64,000 nt of DNA from Hyphomonadaceae bacterium (lineage in GTDB: Bacteria > Pseudomonadota > Alphaproteobacteria > Caulobacterales > Hyphomonadaceae), in contig JALHLU010000002.1 of the NCBI GenBank assembly GCA_022844345.1, forward strand, positions 186,001-250,000, written 5' to 3'. This document shows, in pieces, positions 1-7,408 of the stretch. Under the pieces are notes generated by a model. It was not told where the DNA came from. It saw nothing but the letters and a program-made list of their open reading frames with translations, and ran no database searches. Each line of letters opens with the position of its first letter. Position 1 is the first letter of the stretch. The position numbers were made by a program, and so were the translations under genes.

Positions 1-1
1 C

Positions 2-460
2 CACGAGGTCCGCCTGTCCGTGCTGGGCGAAGCCGAAACCATGTCCGCGCTGATCCAGGCGGGCCGCTCGACGGGTGACGCCGAGCAGATGGCGCGTCTT
101 GCGCCGGGCCGTCCCGGCCGCGCGGTCCAGCTTGAGGGCGATGATGCGACGGCTGCGGCCGCCGCCGCCATTGAGGCCGTGCGCGGTATCGGCGGATCGG
201 ACGCGCGCGCGCTGCATGCGTCGTTGCAGGTGTCTGGAAAAAGCGATGCAACACTGGCTGCGGCGCTTGAGGCCTTGCGCAACAGCCTGCAGTCACGCGC
301 GCGGCGTGAGCTTGATCCGCTGGCCGCTGGTGGCTGGGCCGATGCAGCATTGCAGATCATGCGCCTTGAGGCAGAGGCGCGCGGCCTCAATCAGGATCGC
401 GCGCAGACCGTGGCGGCCGCGCTCGCCATCGCGGCGCCGCTTGTACAGTCGGGAGCGTAG
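2..460 (+). CDS. holB: DNA polymerase III delta' subunit, C-terminal part (partial)
   Basis: The reading frame is open from the first bases of the window, so the gene starts upstream and only its last 152 or so residues are visible. The visible part has the alanine- and leucine-rich helical character of the clamp-loader delta' C-terminal domain. It includes a segment reading LAPGRPGRAVQL, which resembles the 'LA.GSPGRAL' signature that follows the AAA+ core in HolB proteins. Delta' is part of the clamp loader that puts the beta clamp on DNA. The stop is followed after 3 bases by tatD, a linkage common in Alphaproteobacteria. The ATPase-like part lies outside the window, so the call depends on the C-terminal signature and the neighbours. 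Confidence 0.62.
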   Translation, partial: HEVRLSVLGEAETMSALIQAGRSTGDAEQMARLAPGRPGRAVQLEGDDATAAAAAAIEAVRGIGGSDARALHASLQVSGKSDATLAAALEALRNSLQSRARRELDPLAAGGWADAALQIMRLEAEARGLNQDRAQTVAAALAIAAPLVQSGA

Positions 461-463
461 CCG

Positions 464-1237
464 ATGCTCTTCGACACGCACGTCAATCTGCATGCGGAGC
501 AATTCGCCGCGGACGTCGACGATGTGATCGTTCGCGCACGCGCCGCCGGCGTTTCGCGGTTCGTGACGATCTGCGACCGGCTGGATCGCTATCCAACGGT
601 GAAAGCTATCGCGCAGGCAAATCCCGATATCTGGTGCAGCGTTGGCGTTCATCCGCACTACGCGAAGGACTTCTGGACACTTGAGGCGGAGACGCTCGTT
701 CGGGAGGCGGCTGATCCGAAAGTGTGCGCCATTGGCGAGACGGGTCTGGACCAGCACTATGGCTACAGCGACATCGCGCTCCAGGAGCGTTCGTTCGTTG
801 AGCATATCCATGCAGCGCGGGAGACCGGCTTGCCGCTGGTCGTTCACACGCGTGAGGCCGACGACCTGACGGGCGATATTCTTGAGCGCGAGTATGCGCG
901 CGGCCCATTCCGCATTCTGATGCACTGCTACACGGCGGGTGAAAGGCTGGCGCGGCGGGCCCTGGATATGGACGCCCATTTCTCCGTTTCCGGCATCCTG
1001 TCGTTCAAGAGTGCGACCGATGTGCGCGCCGTGCTTGCAGCCGTGCCAGTGGAGCGGATCATCCTCGAGACAGACTGCCCATACCTTGCGCCGATCCCGC
1101 ATCGCGGGCGGCGGAATGAGCCAGCTTTCCTCGTGGACGTTTGCAAGGCCTACGCGGCCCATCGCGGCATGACGTTCGAAGAGGCGGCGGAGCTGACGAC
1201 CGCCAACGCGCTCAGCCTGTTCAATCGGGTGAGCTGA
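464..1237 (+). CDS. tatD: TatD family metal-dependent hydrolase / DNase
   Basis: A 257-residue protein of normal TatD length. Visible family motifs are the N-terminal metal site (DTHVNL), GVHPHY near residue 63, GETGLD, PLVVHTREA, the MHCY segment, and the ETDCPYLAP signature near the C-terminus. TatD proteins are TIM-barrel amidohydrolase-superfamily enzymes that act as 3'-5' DNases or related phosphodiesterases in the cytoplasm. The usual first motif is HxH (DTHCHL); here its second histidine is asparagine, a substitution I recall from other alphaproteobacterial TatD proteins. The gene lies 3 bases after holB, and its TGA overlaps the ATG of the next gene by one base, so the three are probably co-transcribed. 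Confidence 0.88.
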   Translation: MLFDTHVNLHAEQFAADVDDVIVRARAAGVSRFVTICDRLDRYPTVKAIAQANPDIWCSVGVHPHYAKDFWTLEAETLVREAADPKVCAIGETGLDQHYGYSDIALQERSFVEHIHAARETGLPLVVHTREADDLTGDILEREYARGPFRILMHCYTAGERLARRALDMDAHFSVSGILSFKSATDVRAVLAAVPVERIILETDCPYLAPIPHRGRRNEPAFLVDVCKAYAAHRGMTFEEAAELTTANALSLFNRVS

Positions 1238-2058
1238 TGGCGGGCAAGGGCAGGTTGCAGGTTCGGATACTTGGTTGTGGATCGTCGGGAGGCGTTCCAC
1301 GCATCGGCAACGACTGGGGCGCGTGCGACCCAGCGGAGCCGCGCAACCGCAGGTCGCGCTGTTCGATCCTGCTCCGGTGGTCGGCGTCAGGGACGGGCGA
1401 CCCGACCATGGTGCTTGTGGATACTTCGCCTGACATGCGCGACCAGCTGCTGGCGGCCCGCGTCCAGCGGCTCGACGCCGTCCTCATGACCCATGACCAT
1501 GCCGATCAGTCGCACGGCATGGATGATCTGCGCGCCCTGGTCCTGCGGGCGCACCGCCGAATTCCCGTTCACATGGACAAGCTAACCGAGGCCACACTCG
1601 GTCAGCGCTTCGGGTACTGCTTTGAGGGGGCAGGCGCTTACCCAGCGATCCTGGAAAAGAAGGTCGACCTGGCGCCGGGCCAGGCGCTGGAGATCTCTGG
1701 AGCGGGCGGGCCCATGCCGGTGCTGCCTTTGGACCAGGACCATGGCGGCGGGCGGTCGCTGGGCTTCCGCGTCGGCAACTTTGCCTACTGCAACGATGTG
1801 GTCAGACTTCCAGACGCCACGTTGGCGGAGCTGGGCGGACTGCACACGCTTGTGGTCGATGCGCTGCGCTACAAGCCGCATCCGACCCATGCATCGGTCG
1901 CCGAGGCGCTGGCGTGGATCGAGCGCCTTAAGCCGCGCCAAGCGTTCCTGACGAACCTTCATGTCGATCTGGATTACCAGCGGCTGAGATCAGAGCTGCC
2001 GGAGGGCGTCCAGCCCGCCTTCGACGGAATGGAACTGGAAATCCCAGCAAATGGCTGA
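1237..2058 (+). CDS. MBL-fold metallo-hydrolase, PhnP-like
   Basis: A 273-residue metallo-beta-lactamase-fold protein. The start is the ATG that overlaps the tatD stop in a TGATG arrangement. Motifs visible are LGCGSSGGVPRIG at the N-terminus, the metal motif THDHADQSHG around residue 86, a histidine in LPLDQDHGG, YCNDV (metal-bridging Asp region), and LTNLHVDLDY near the end. This pattern matches the PhnP / cyclic-phosphodiesterase-like branch of the fold. The canonical HxHxDH reads HDHADQ here, with Gln in place of the last His. The substrate is unknown; coupling to tatD and holB suggests a nucleic-acid or nucleotide phosphodiester substrate, but that is inference. Confidence 0.82.
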   Translation: MAGKGRLQVRILGCGSSGGVPRIGNDWGACDPAEPRNRRSRCSILLRWSASGTGDPTMVLVDTSPDMRDQLLAARVQRLDAVLMTHDHADQSHGMDDLRALVLRAHRRIPVHMDKLTEATLGQRFGYCFEGAGAYPAILEKKVDLAPGQALEISGAGGPMPVLPLDQDHGGGRSLGFRVGNFAYCNDVVRLPDATLAELGGLHTLVVDALRYKPHPTHASVAEALAWIERLKPRQAFLTNLHVDLDYQRLRSELPEGVQPAFDGMELEIPANG

Positions 2059-2080
2059 TTCAGGTGCAATCGTAATTGCC

Positions 2081-2096
2081 CATAATGTTGATTATG
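2081..2096. promoter_or_regulatory. Perfect 6-bp inverted repeat upstream of mazG
   Basis: CATAAT-GTTG-ATTATG lies in the 65-base gap between the MBL hydrolase gene and mazG, within an AT-rich stretch that also holds TTGGCTATAT. It could be part of a promoter or a small operator. No specific regulator is recognised. Confidence 0.25.
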
Positions 2097-2123
2097 CGAC
2101 TTGGCTATATGGGGATCGGAACG

Positions 2124-3008
2124 ATGGATGACGCGTCCGCCGGCAAGAAGGAGGCGGCCGTCCAGGCCGCTGAGGCCCGTCCCCTCCCCCGCAGCGGGGA
2201 TGCGTGGCGGGATCTGGTGGCGTTAATGGCCCGCCTGCGGACGCCGGGGGCCGGATGTCCGTGGGATCTGGAGCAGACCTTCGAGTCCATCGCGCCTTAC
2301 ACGATCGAGGAAGCCTATGAGGTGGCCGACGCCATCGAGCGGCGCGACATGGGCGAACTGAAGGGTGAGCTTGGCGATCTGCTGTTCCAGTCGGTGTTTC
2401 ACGCCCGGATGGCGGAGGAAGCCGGACACTTTGATATCGATGACGTGGTGCGCGGCCTGGTCGACAAGATGATAGACCGGCATCCGCATGTGTTTGGCGG
2501 GACAGTTATCCACAGCGCCGAAGCGCAGACCGGCGCCTGGGAGGTGATGAAGGCGGCGGAGCGGGCGAAGCGGGCCAAGGATGGTCCGGTCAGCGCGCTG
2601 GACGGCGTTGCGTTGGGTCTGCCGGCGCTGATGCGGGCGGAGAAGCTTGCCAAACGCGCCGGGCGCGTGGGCTTCGACTGGCCCGGACCCGAGCCGGTGC
2701 TGGACAAGCTGCAGGAGGAAATTGGCGAACTGCAGGAGGCGATCGCGGCGCCTGAATTGGATCAGGCGCACGTCGCCGAGGAACTGGGCGACATCCTGTT
2801 CGTGGTCGCCAATCTCTGCCGCAAGCTCGGTGTTGCTCCGGAAGTTGCGCTTCGCAACGCCAACTCAAAGTTTGTGAAACGATTTGCGGGTATGGAGTCT
2901 CTTGCGCGGGAACGTGGACTGGACTTTGCCGCCCTGTCGCTCGACGAACAGGAAGCGCTCTGGGTCGATGTGAAGGCTATTGAGCGGTCAACGCATCGCG
3001 ACGCGTGA
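2124..3008 (+). CDS. mazG: Nucleoside triphosphate pyrophosphohydrolase MazG
   Basis: An all-alpha NTP pyrophosphatase that hydrolyses (d)NTPs to NMP and PPi and acts in nucleotide-pool sanitation. Two MazG domains are visible. The first has the EExxE...ExxD metal motif (EEAYEVADAIE followed by ELGDLLFQ), with CPWDLEQT just before it. The second has EEIGELQEAI followed by EELGDILFVV. I chose the ATG at 2124 because a GGGGATCGG Shine-Dalgarno-like run lies 8-13 bases upstream; an upstream ATG at 2076 would add 16 residues unlike the family. The protein is about 294 residues, slightly long because of an N-terminal tail. The last 21 bases overlap the end of the convergent nucleotidyltransferase gene. 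Confidence 0.92.
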   Translation: MDDASAGKKEAAVQAAEARPLPRSGDAWRDLVALMARLRTPGAGCPWDLEQTFESIAPYTIEEAYEVADAIERRDMGELKGELGDLLFQSVFHARMAEEAGHFDIDDVVRGLVDKMIDRHPHVFGGTVIHSAEAQTGAWEVMKAAERAKRAKDGPVSALDGVALGLPALMRAEKLAKRAGRVGFDWPGPEPVLDKLQEEIGELQEAIAAPELDQAHVAEELGDILFVVANLCRKLGVAPEVALRNANSKFVKRFAGMESLARERGLDFAALSLDEQEALWVDVKAIERSTHRDA

Positions 3009-3719
3009 CGCGTTGTCTATCCGGCCGGCTGCCAGTTCGATTGTCATCGGAGACGCGGACGAAGGGGCCCTGGCCTCGGTGTGCGCGACCAGCTGCGAGT
3101 AACAGCGCGTGCGGATATCGAGCTGCTGCTTTGCCAGCACAAGATCATCGGGCGTATCGACATCGAAGAGCAGCGGCCTGGGCGCATTGAATGCTGCGAC
3201 TTGAAGGTTGTCCGATCGCAACAGGGACTTGGCCCCGCCGTCTCCGTCGAGCGCGGCGAGTTGGTCGAAGCACGCCTTGCCGAACAAGGTCGGCGGGTGC
3301 GGCCGGGGCTGGTCGCCTGCGTGGATCACGTCTGCCCGGCTCTCTCGCATCTGCCTGGCGAGGGCTTCGAGCAGCCATGGCTCAATGAACGGCATGTCGC
3401 CCATACAGACCATGATGGCCTCGGGCCGGAACTGCAGCGCGATCTGGACGCCAACGGCGATGGAGTGACCCAGTCCCTGCTTCGGCTTCTTGTTCACGGC
3501 CACGACAAAACGGTCGATCAGCCGTTCGCCAATCTCCGGCCGGTCGGCGGGACAGACGGCGACTTTCGTAAGCGGATGCAGGCTGGCGATGGCGCGGGCC
3601 GAGTGTTCGACCAGCGGCAGCCCGCCAAGGGTAGCGAGCATCTTGTCCCTGCGCCCGAAGCGGCGGGACAGCCCGGACGCAACGAGGATGATGGCGGTGT
3701 TGGAGAGCGCCGTGGTCAT
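2988..3719 (-). CDS. MobA/MocA-like NTP transferase (molybdenum cofactor nucleotidyltransferase family)
   Basis: A 243-residue NTP_transf_3 protein. It opens with AIILVASGLSRRFGRRDK, the nucleotide-binding loop of molybdopterin cytidylyl/guanylyl transferases. It also has a GLGHSIAVGV segment and a metal-binding MGDMPFI motif, where family members read D-M-P. The C-terminal 40 residues are an extension. These enzymes attach CMP or GMP to molybdopterin in the cytoplasm. The gene is translationally coupled (ATGA overlap) to the xdhC-type gene upstream, the usual arrangement for accessory factors of xanthine-oxidase-family molybdoenzymes. No such enzyme is encoded in the window, so the client enzyme is elsewhere. 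MocA (CTP) is more likely than MobA given the XdhC partner; this is inference. Confidence 0.75.
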   Translation of the reverse strand: MTTALSNTAIILVASGLSRRFGRRDKMLATLGGLPLVEHSARAIASLHPLTKVAVCPADRPEIGERLIDRFVVAVNKKPKQGLGHSIAVGVQIALQFRPEAIMVCMGDMPFIEPWLLEALARQMRESRADVIHAGDQPRPHPPTLFGKACFDQLAALDGDGGAKSLLRSDNLQVAAFNAPRPLLFDVDTPDDLVLAKQQLDIRTRCYSQLVAHTEARAPSSASPMTIELAAGRIDNASRVAMR

Positions 3720-4678
3720 GCGATCGCGCGCCCTTCGGTGCGCAGTTTCACAATCTCGGCCAGCGCTGAAATTGCGAGCGAACGGGGGTCACGCGATGCA
3801 AACAGGCCGATGGGACCTTTAAGCCGCTCAATGTCTTCTGCGCCGGCGCCCAGGGCGCGCAGCGTCTCCACCCGACGGTCGTGCGTTTGCCGTGAGCCGA
3901 GCGCGCCGACATAGAAGGCCCGGCTGCGTAGCGCGTCGAGCAACAATGGCGCTTCCCACTCATGCTCATGGAAAAGGCACGCGACGGCCGTGTCCGCATC
4001 AAGCGGCAATGCCGGCGGCGCGGCTGGAACAGTCAGCTGGATCAGCTGGTCCGCATACGGTTTGCAGAACTCCAGCGTGGCCGGCTCCTGACTGGCCACC
4101 ACAAGGTCCACGCCGGCTGTCTGGGCCAGTTGGCTCATCGCCACGATCTCCCATCCGCGCCCCGCCAGCACGAGTCTCAGTCTTGGTTCGAACGGCCGGA
4201 CGAATTCGCCTGCCTCCGCAACGTTGTCCGGTTGCAAGAGGCGCAGGCTCGACTGCTTCGTCGCGGGGTCGAACGCCAGGGAAAATCTACGGCGATCACG
4301 GCCAAGCGCAATCGCGCTCTGCAGTGTCTGGAGGTTCGCGCCGACGTCGATATGAAGGTCGATGCCGCCGCCGCATGGCAGCCGCACGTCGAGGTAGGGA
4401 GAGCCTCGCCCATAACGCACGACGCGGTTCTCGCCGGCCGTCATGGCGAGTTGGGCTTCTTCCGTGAGCGCCTGTTCGAGGCATCCGCCCGAGATGCTGC
4501 CGGCAAACCGCTTGTCTTCCGCGACCGCCAGCTGCGCGCCGAGCGGCCGGGAAAATGGACCATCCAGACCTACAATCGTGATGAGTGCGGCCCGCCTGCC
4601 CGCCGCCATCTCGGTTGTGGCGAACGCAAGGACATCTAGGTCCCCGGCCAGGCCGGGCGGTCGGGCGAACTGGCTCAT
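3716..4678 (-). CDS. XdhC/CoxI family molybdoenzyme maturation protein
   Basis: About 320 residues. The N-terminal XdhC_CoxI domain shows PFSRPLGAQLAV and the signature SGGCLE near residue 65. The C-terminal Rossmann-like XdhC domain shows the RLVLAGRG motif and a late YVGALGSRQTHDRR motif. XdhC binds Mo-cofactor, assists its sulfuration and delivers it to xanthine-dehydrogenase-type apo-enzymes. A TTG ten codons upstream is also in frame, but the ATG at 4678 is preferred. The stop overlaps the start of the nucleotidyltransferase gene in an ATGA, so the two form an operon. Confidence 0.85.
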   Translation of the reverse strand: MSQFARPPGLAGDLDVLAFATTEMAAGRRAALITIVGLDGPFSRPLGAQLAVAEDKRFAGSISGGCLEQALTEEAQLAMTAGENRVVRYGRGSPYLDVRLPCGGGIDLHIDVGANLQTLQSAIALGRDRRRFSLAFDPATKQSSLRLLQPDNVAEAGEFVRPFEPRLRLVLAGRGWEIVAMSQLAQTAGVDLVVASQEPATLEFCKPYADQLIQLTVPAAPPALPLDADTAVACLFHEHEWEAPLLLDALRSRAFYVGALGSRQTHDRRVETLRALGAGAEDIERLKGPIGLFASRDPRSLAISALAEIVKLRTEGRAIA

Positions 4679-4986
4679 GGTCGCGAGCCTGATGGAGTCA
4701 CTGAACAACGCCTATGCAAACCCGATCTCCGATGGGTGACGAGACCTGTGATCGACACGCAGCCCGCTGCGCGACTTCACGGGTTTGCTCGCCCCTGCAG
4801 AGCCCGTCCGCGCTTCCCCTGGAGCGGTTGGACCGGCTGTGTTGGGCAAAGTGGTAATGGCGGTGGACGGACGGGTCAACGCGTTGTGCCCCGTGACCCA
4901 TGTCCCGCCGGGGAATGGGTTTGGCGAGCTGGCCTGTCTTGGCGTAGGCAGATGCGGCAATCGCAACGATGTTCGGGAACAGCACG
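4679..4986. other. Divergent intergenic region between xdhC-type gene and crotonase gene
   Basis: About 300 bases without a convincing gene. On the minus strand TTGACC (4874-4879) and TACCAC (4851-4856) with a 17-base spacer could be a weak promoter for the molybdoenzyme accessory pair. I see no strong promoter on the plus strand and no hairpin terminator. Short frames here lack ribosome-binding sites. Confidence 0.3.
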
Positions 4987-5769
4987 ATGGAATTCGCGGC
5001 AGGCAGGCTTCTGGCCGAACAGGATGGCCCGATCGGGTGGCTCACCTTCAACCAGCCAGACCGCCTGAACGCTGTGCGGCGCGACATGTGGGACGCCATG
5101 CCGGACGCAGTCGCCAGCCTGCTTGCCCTGGGTGTTCGCGCCATCGTTCTCAAGGGAGCGGGCGGCAAGGCTTTCATCTCGGGCGCGGATATCGCGGAGT
5201 TCGACGTGCAGCGTCATGACGCCGCCAGCAATCGTCCGTTCACGGCCGCCGTCAGCGCGGCAACGGCCTCGCTGCTTGAGGCGCCGGTACCGGTCATCGC
5301 CATGATCCGCGGCTTCTGCATTGGCGGCGGGATCGTGGTCGCTACCGCGTGCGACATCCGCATATGCACAGAGGAGTCGCGCTTTGGCGTACCCGCCGGA
5401 AAGCTCGGCCTGGGTTTCGAGCTCGACAATTTCATCCGGCTGCAGTCGCTGGTCGGCCGTGGCGCTGCGCTCGAGATGTTGGCGACCGCGCGCCAACTGT
5501 CCGCGCTGGAAGCCGCCAAAGCTGGCCTGGTCAACAGCGTAGTTCCGCAGGCCAGGCTCGAAGACGCCGTCCGCGAGATGGTGGCGATGATGACCGCGAC
5601 GGCGCCGCTGACCTATGCCGCGGCAAAGCTGGCAAGCCGCGCAGCCCTCGATCCGGCTTTGCGCGACACGGCGCAGATCGCTATCGACAAATGCTTCGAC
5701 AGCGCCGACTTCACCGAAGGCCGCGCTGCCTTTCACGCGCGCCGCCAGCCTATCTTCAAAGGTCGCTGA
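4987..5769 (+). CDS. Enoyl-CoA hydratase/isomerase (crotonase) family protein, atypical active site
   Basis: About 260 residues with the crotonase fold: WLTFNQPDRLNAV at the N-terminus, the oxyanion-hole segment AFISGADIAEF near residue 65, and IRGFCIGGGIVV near 110. In classical hydratases GGG is followed by Cys-Glu and the second Glu sits in FGxPE. Here these read GGGIVVA and FGVPAGKLG, so both hydratase glutamates are missing. The protein probably catalyses another crotonase-type reaction or binds acyl-CoA. The ATG at 4987 has GGGAA about 8 bases upstream; an ATG at 4969 adds six residues and cannot be excluded. It precedes two acyl-CoA synthetase genes, suggesting a small acyl-CoA degradation operon. 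Confidence 0.8.
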   Translation: MEFAAGRLLAEQDGPIGWLTFNQPDRLNAVRRDMWDAMPDAVASLLALGVRAIVLKGAGGKAFISGADIAEFDVQRHDAASNRPFTAAVSAATASLLEAPVPVIAMIRGFCIGGGIVVATACDIRICTEESRFGVPAGKLGLGFELDNFIRLQSLVGRGAALEMLATARQLSALEAAKAGLVNSVVPQARLEDAVREMVAMMTATAPLTYAAAKLASRAALDPALRDTAQIAIDKCFDSADFTEGRAAFHARRQPIFKGR

Positions 5770-5788
5770 CTTACCGGGACAAGCCGCC

Positions 5789-7336
5789 ATGCCAACCGCA
5801 GCCGAACTTCTCCAGAGTGACTTCTCGACCATGCCGGACATCATCCGGGCACATGCAGCCGAACGTCCGGATCATATCGCGATCATTGATGGCGAGCGCC
5901 GGGTCACGTTCGCGGCATTCGATCGTCTGGTCGATCGTGCAGCGGCCGCGATGCAGCGCGACGGCGTCGGCAATGGCGGCGCCATTGCGCTGTGCGGTCC
6001 GTCCTCGATCGCGTACGTGGCGGCCTATGTCGCGGCGCTTCGGATCGGGGCGGCCGCCTGCCCGCTTGCGCCCTCGTCCACGGCTGCGCAGCTCGCGGCC
6101 ATGATGAAGGACTGCGGCGCTTCCATCCTGTTTCTTGACGATGCCGCATCGGCGGCCATTGATGCTGTTGAAGAGCGGCCTGCGGCAAGGCGCGTCGCCC
6201 TTGAAGGGGCCGCGAACACGGCGTTCGATTCCTGGCTCGCCCCGGTTGACGCCAGACCAGCGCCGGTCAGGATCGACCCTGAGCAGACCTTCAACATCAT
6301 CTACTCGTCCGGAACGACGGGCACGCCCAAGGGCATCGTCCAGCCGCATCGCATGCGTTGGGGTCATATTCGCCGCGCCGAAGGTCTCGGCTACGGCCCT
6401 GACTCCGTCACCGTCGTCTCGACACCCCTCTATTCCAACACCACTCTGGTCAGTCTGATCCCGGCCTTGGTGCGCGGCGGCACTGCGGTGCTGATGCGAA
6501 AATTCGATGCGCGGGGATTCCTGGAGCTGGCGCAGACGCATCGCGCCACGCATGCGATGCTGGTGCCGGTGCAATACCGCCGGCTGATGGACATGCCGGA
6601 CTTCGATAGCTTCGATCTGTCATCGTTCCGGATGAAGACCTGCACCAGCGCTCCGTTCGCAGCGGACCTGAAGGCTGACATCCTGAAGCGCTGGCCGGGC
6701 GGACTGGTCGAGATCTACGGCATGACGGAAGGCGGCGGCTCGTGCCTCCTGCGTGCTCACGAACATCCGGACAAGTTGCACACAGTCGGTCAGCCGGCGC
6801 CGGGACACGACATCAGGATCATCGGCGAGGACGGACGCGAACTCGCTCGCGGCGAGACCGGTGAAGTCGTTGGGCGATCGATGTCGATCATGTCGGGCTA
6901 CCACAACCAACCGGCCAAGACCGCTGAGGCAGAATGGTTCAGCCCGTCAGGCGAACGTTTCATCCGCACGGGCGATGTCGGCCGGTTTGACGAGGATGGC
7001 TTTCTGGTTCTCGGCGATCGCAAGAAGGACATGATCATCACGGGCGGTTTCAACGTCTATCCCAGCGATCTCGAGGCAGAACTGGCGAAGCACCCCGCCA
7101 TCGCGGAGGCGGCCGTGTTTGGTGTTCCGTCACGGGAATGGGGCGAGACGCCGGCTGCATGCATCGTGCTGCGGGAAGGCGCCACGAACACGGCGGAAGA
7201 CCTGCGCCAGTGGCTGAACGCCCGCGTTGGCAAGACCCAGCGCCTTAGCTTTGTGCGCCTGGCGCCGTCCCTGCCCCGCTCCTCGATCGGCAAGGTCCTG
7301 AAGCGGCAGCTGCGTGACGAATTCCTGCCCGATTGA
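5789..7336 (+). CDS. AMP-dependent acyl-CoA synthetase / ligase (ANL superfamily)
   Basis: A 515-residue adenylate-forming enzyme that activates a carboxylic acid to acyl-AMP and then acyl-CoA. Visible core motifs are A3 IIYSSGTTGTPKG near residue 170, A5 EIYGMTEGG near 305, A7 RTGDVGRFDEDGF near 390, A8 DRKKDMIITGGFNVYP, and the A10 catalytic lysine in SSIGKVLKRQ near the C-terminus. The start is the ATG at 5789, 19 bases after the crotonase stop; upstream in-frame codons lie inside the crotonase gene. Close spacing implies one transcript. The acid substrate cannot be read from sequence; the context points to a medium-chain, aromatic or branched acid. Confidence 0.85.
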   Translation: MPTAAELLQSDFSTMPDIIRAHAAERPDHIAIIDGERRVTFAAFDRLVDRAAAAMQRDGVGNGGAIALCGPSSIAYVAAYVAALRIGAAACPLAPSSTAAQLAAMMKDCGASILFLDDAASAAIDAVEERPAARRVALEGAANTAFDSWLAPVDARPAPVRIDPEQTFNIIYSSGTTGTPKGIVQPHRMRWGHIRRAEGLGYGPDSVTVVSTPLYSNTTLVSLIPALVRGGTAVLMRKFDARGFLELAQTHRATHAMLVPVQYRRLMDMPDFDSFDLSSFRMKTCTSAPFAADLKADILKRWPGGLVEIYGMTEGGGSCLLRAHEHPDKLHTVGQPAPGHDIRIIGEDGRELARGETGEVVGRSMSIMSGYHNQPAKTAEAEWFSPSGERFIRTGDVGRFDEDGFLVLGDRKKDMIITGGFNVYPSDLEAELAKHPAIAEAAVFGVPSREWGETPAACIVLREGATNTAEDLRQWLNARVGKTQRLSFVRLAPSLPRSSIGKVLKRQLRDEFLPD

Positions 7337-7408
7337 CCCCTCATTGCGCTTGAATGTCCGGGCGAACTATCCTGCGGCAAAACAAGGCCGCCAGAGGCGG
7401 CTACAGGG

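Noticed and set aside
293-1300. A 335-codon minus-strand frame opposite tatD
   Set aside because: It is entirely antisense to tatD and the start of the MBL gene, is rich in Arg, His and Gly, and has no ribosome-binding site.
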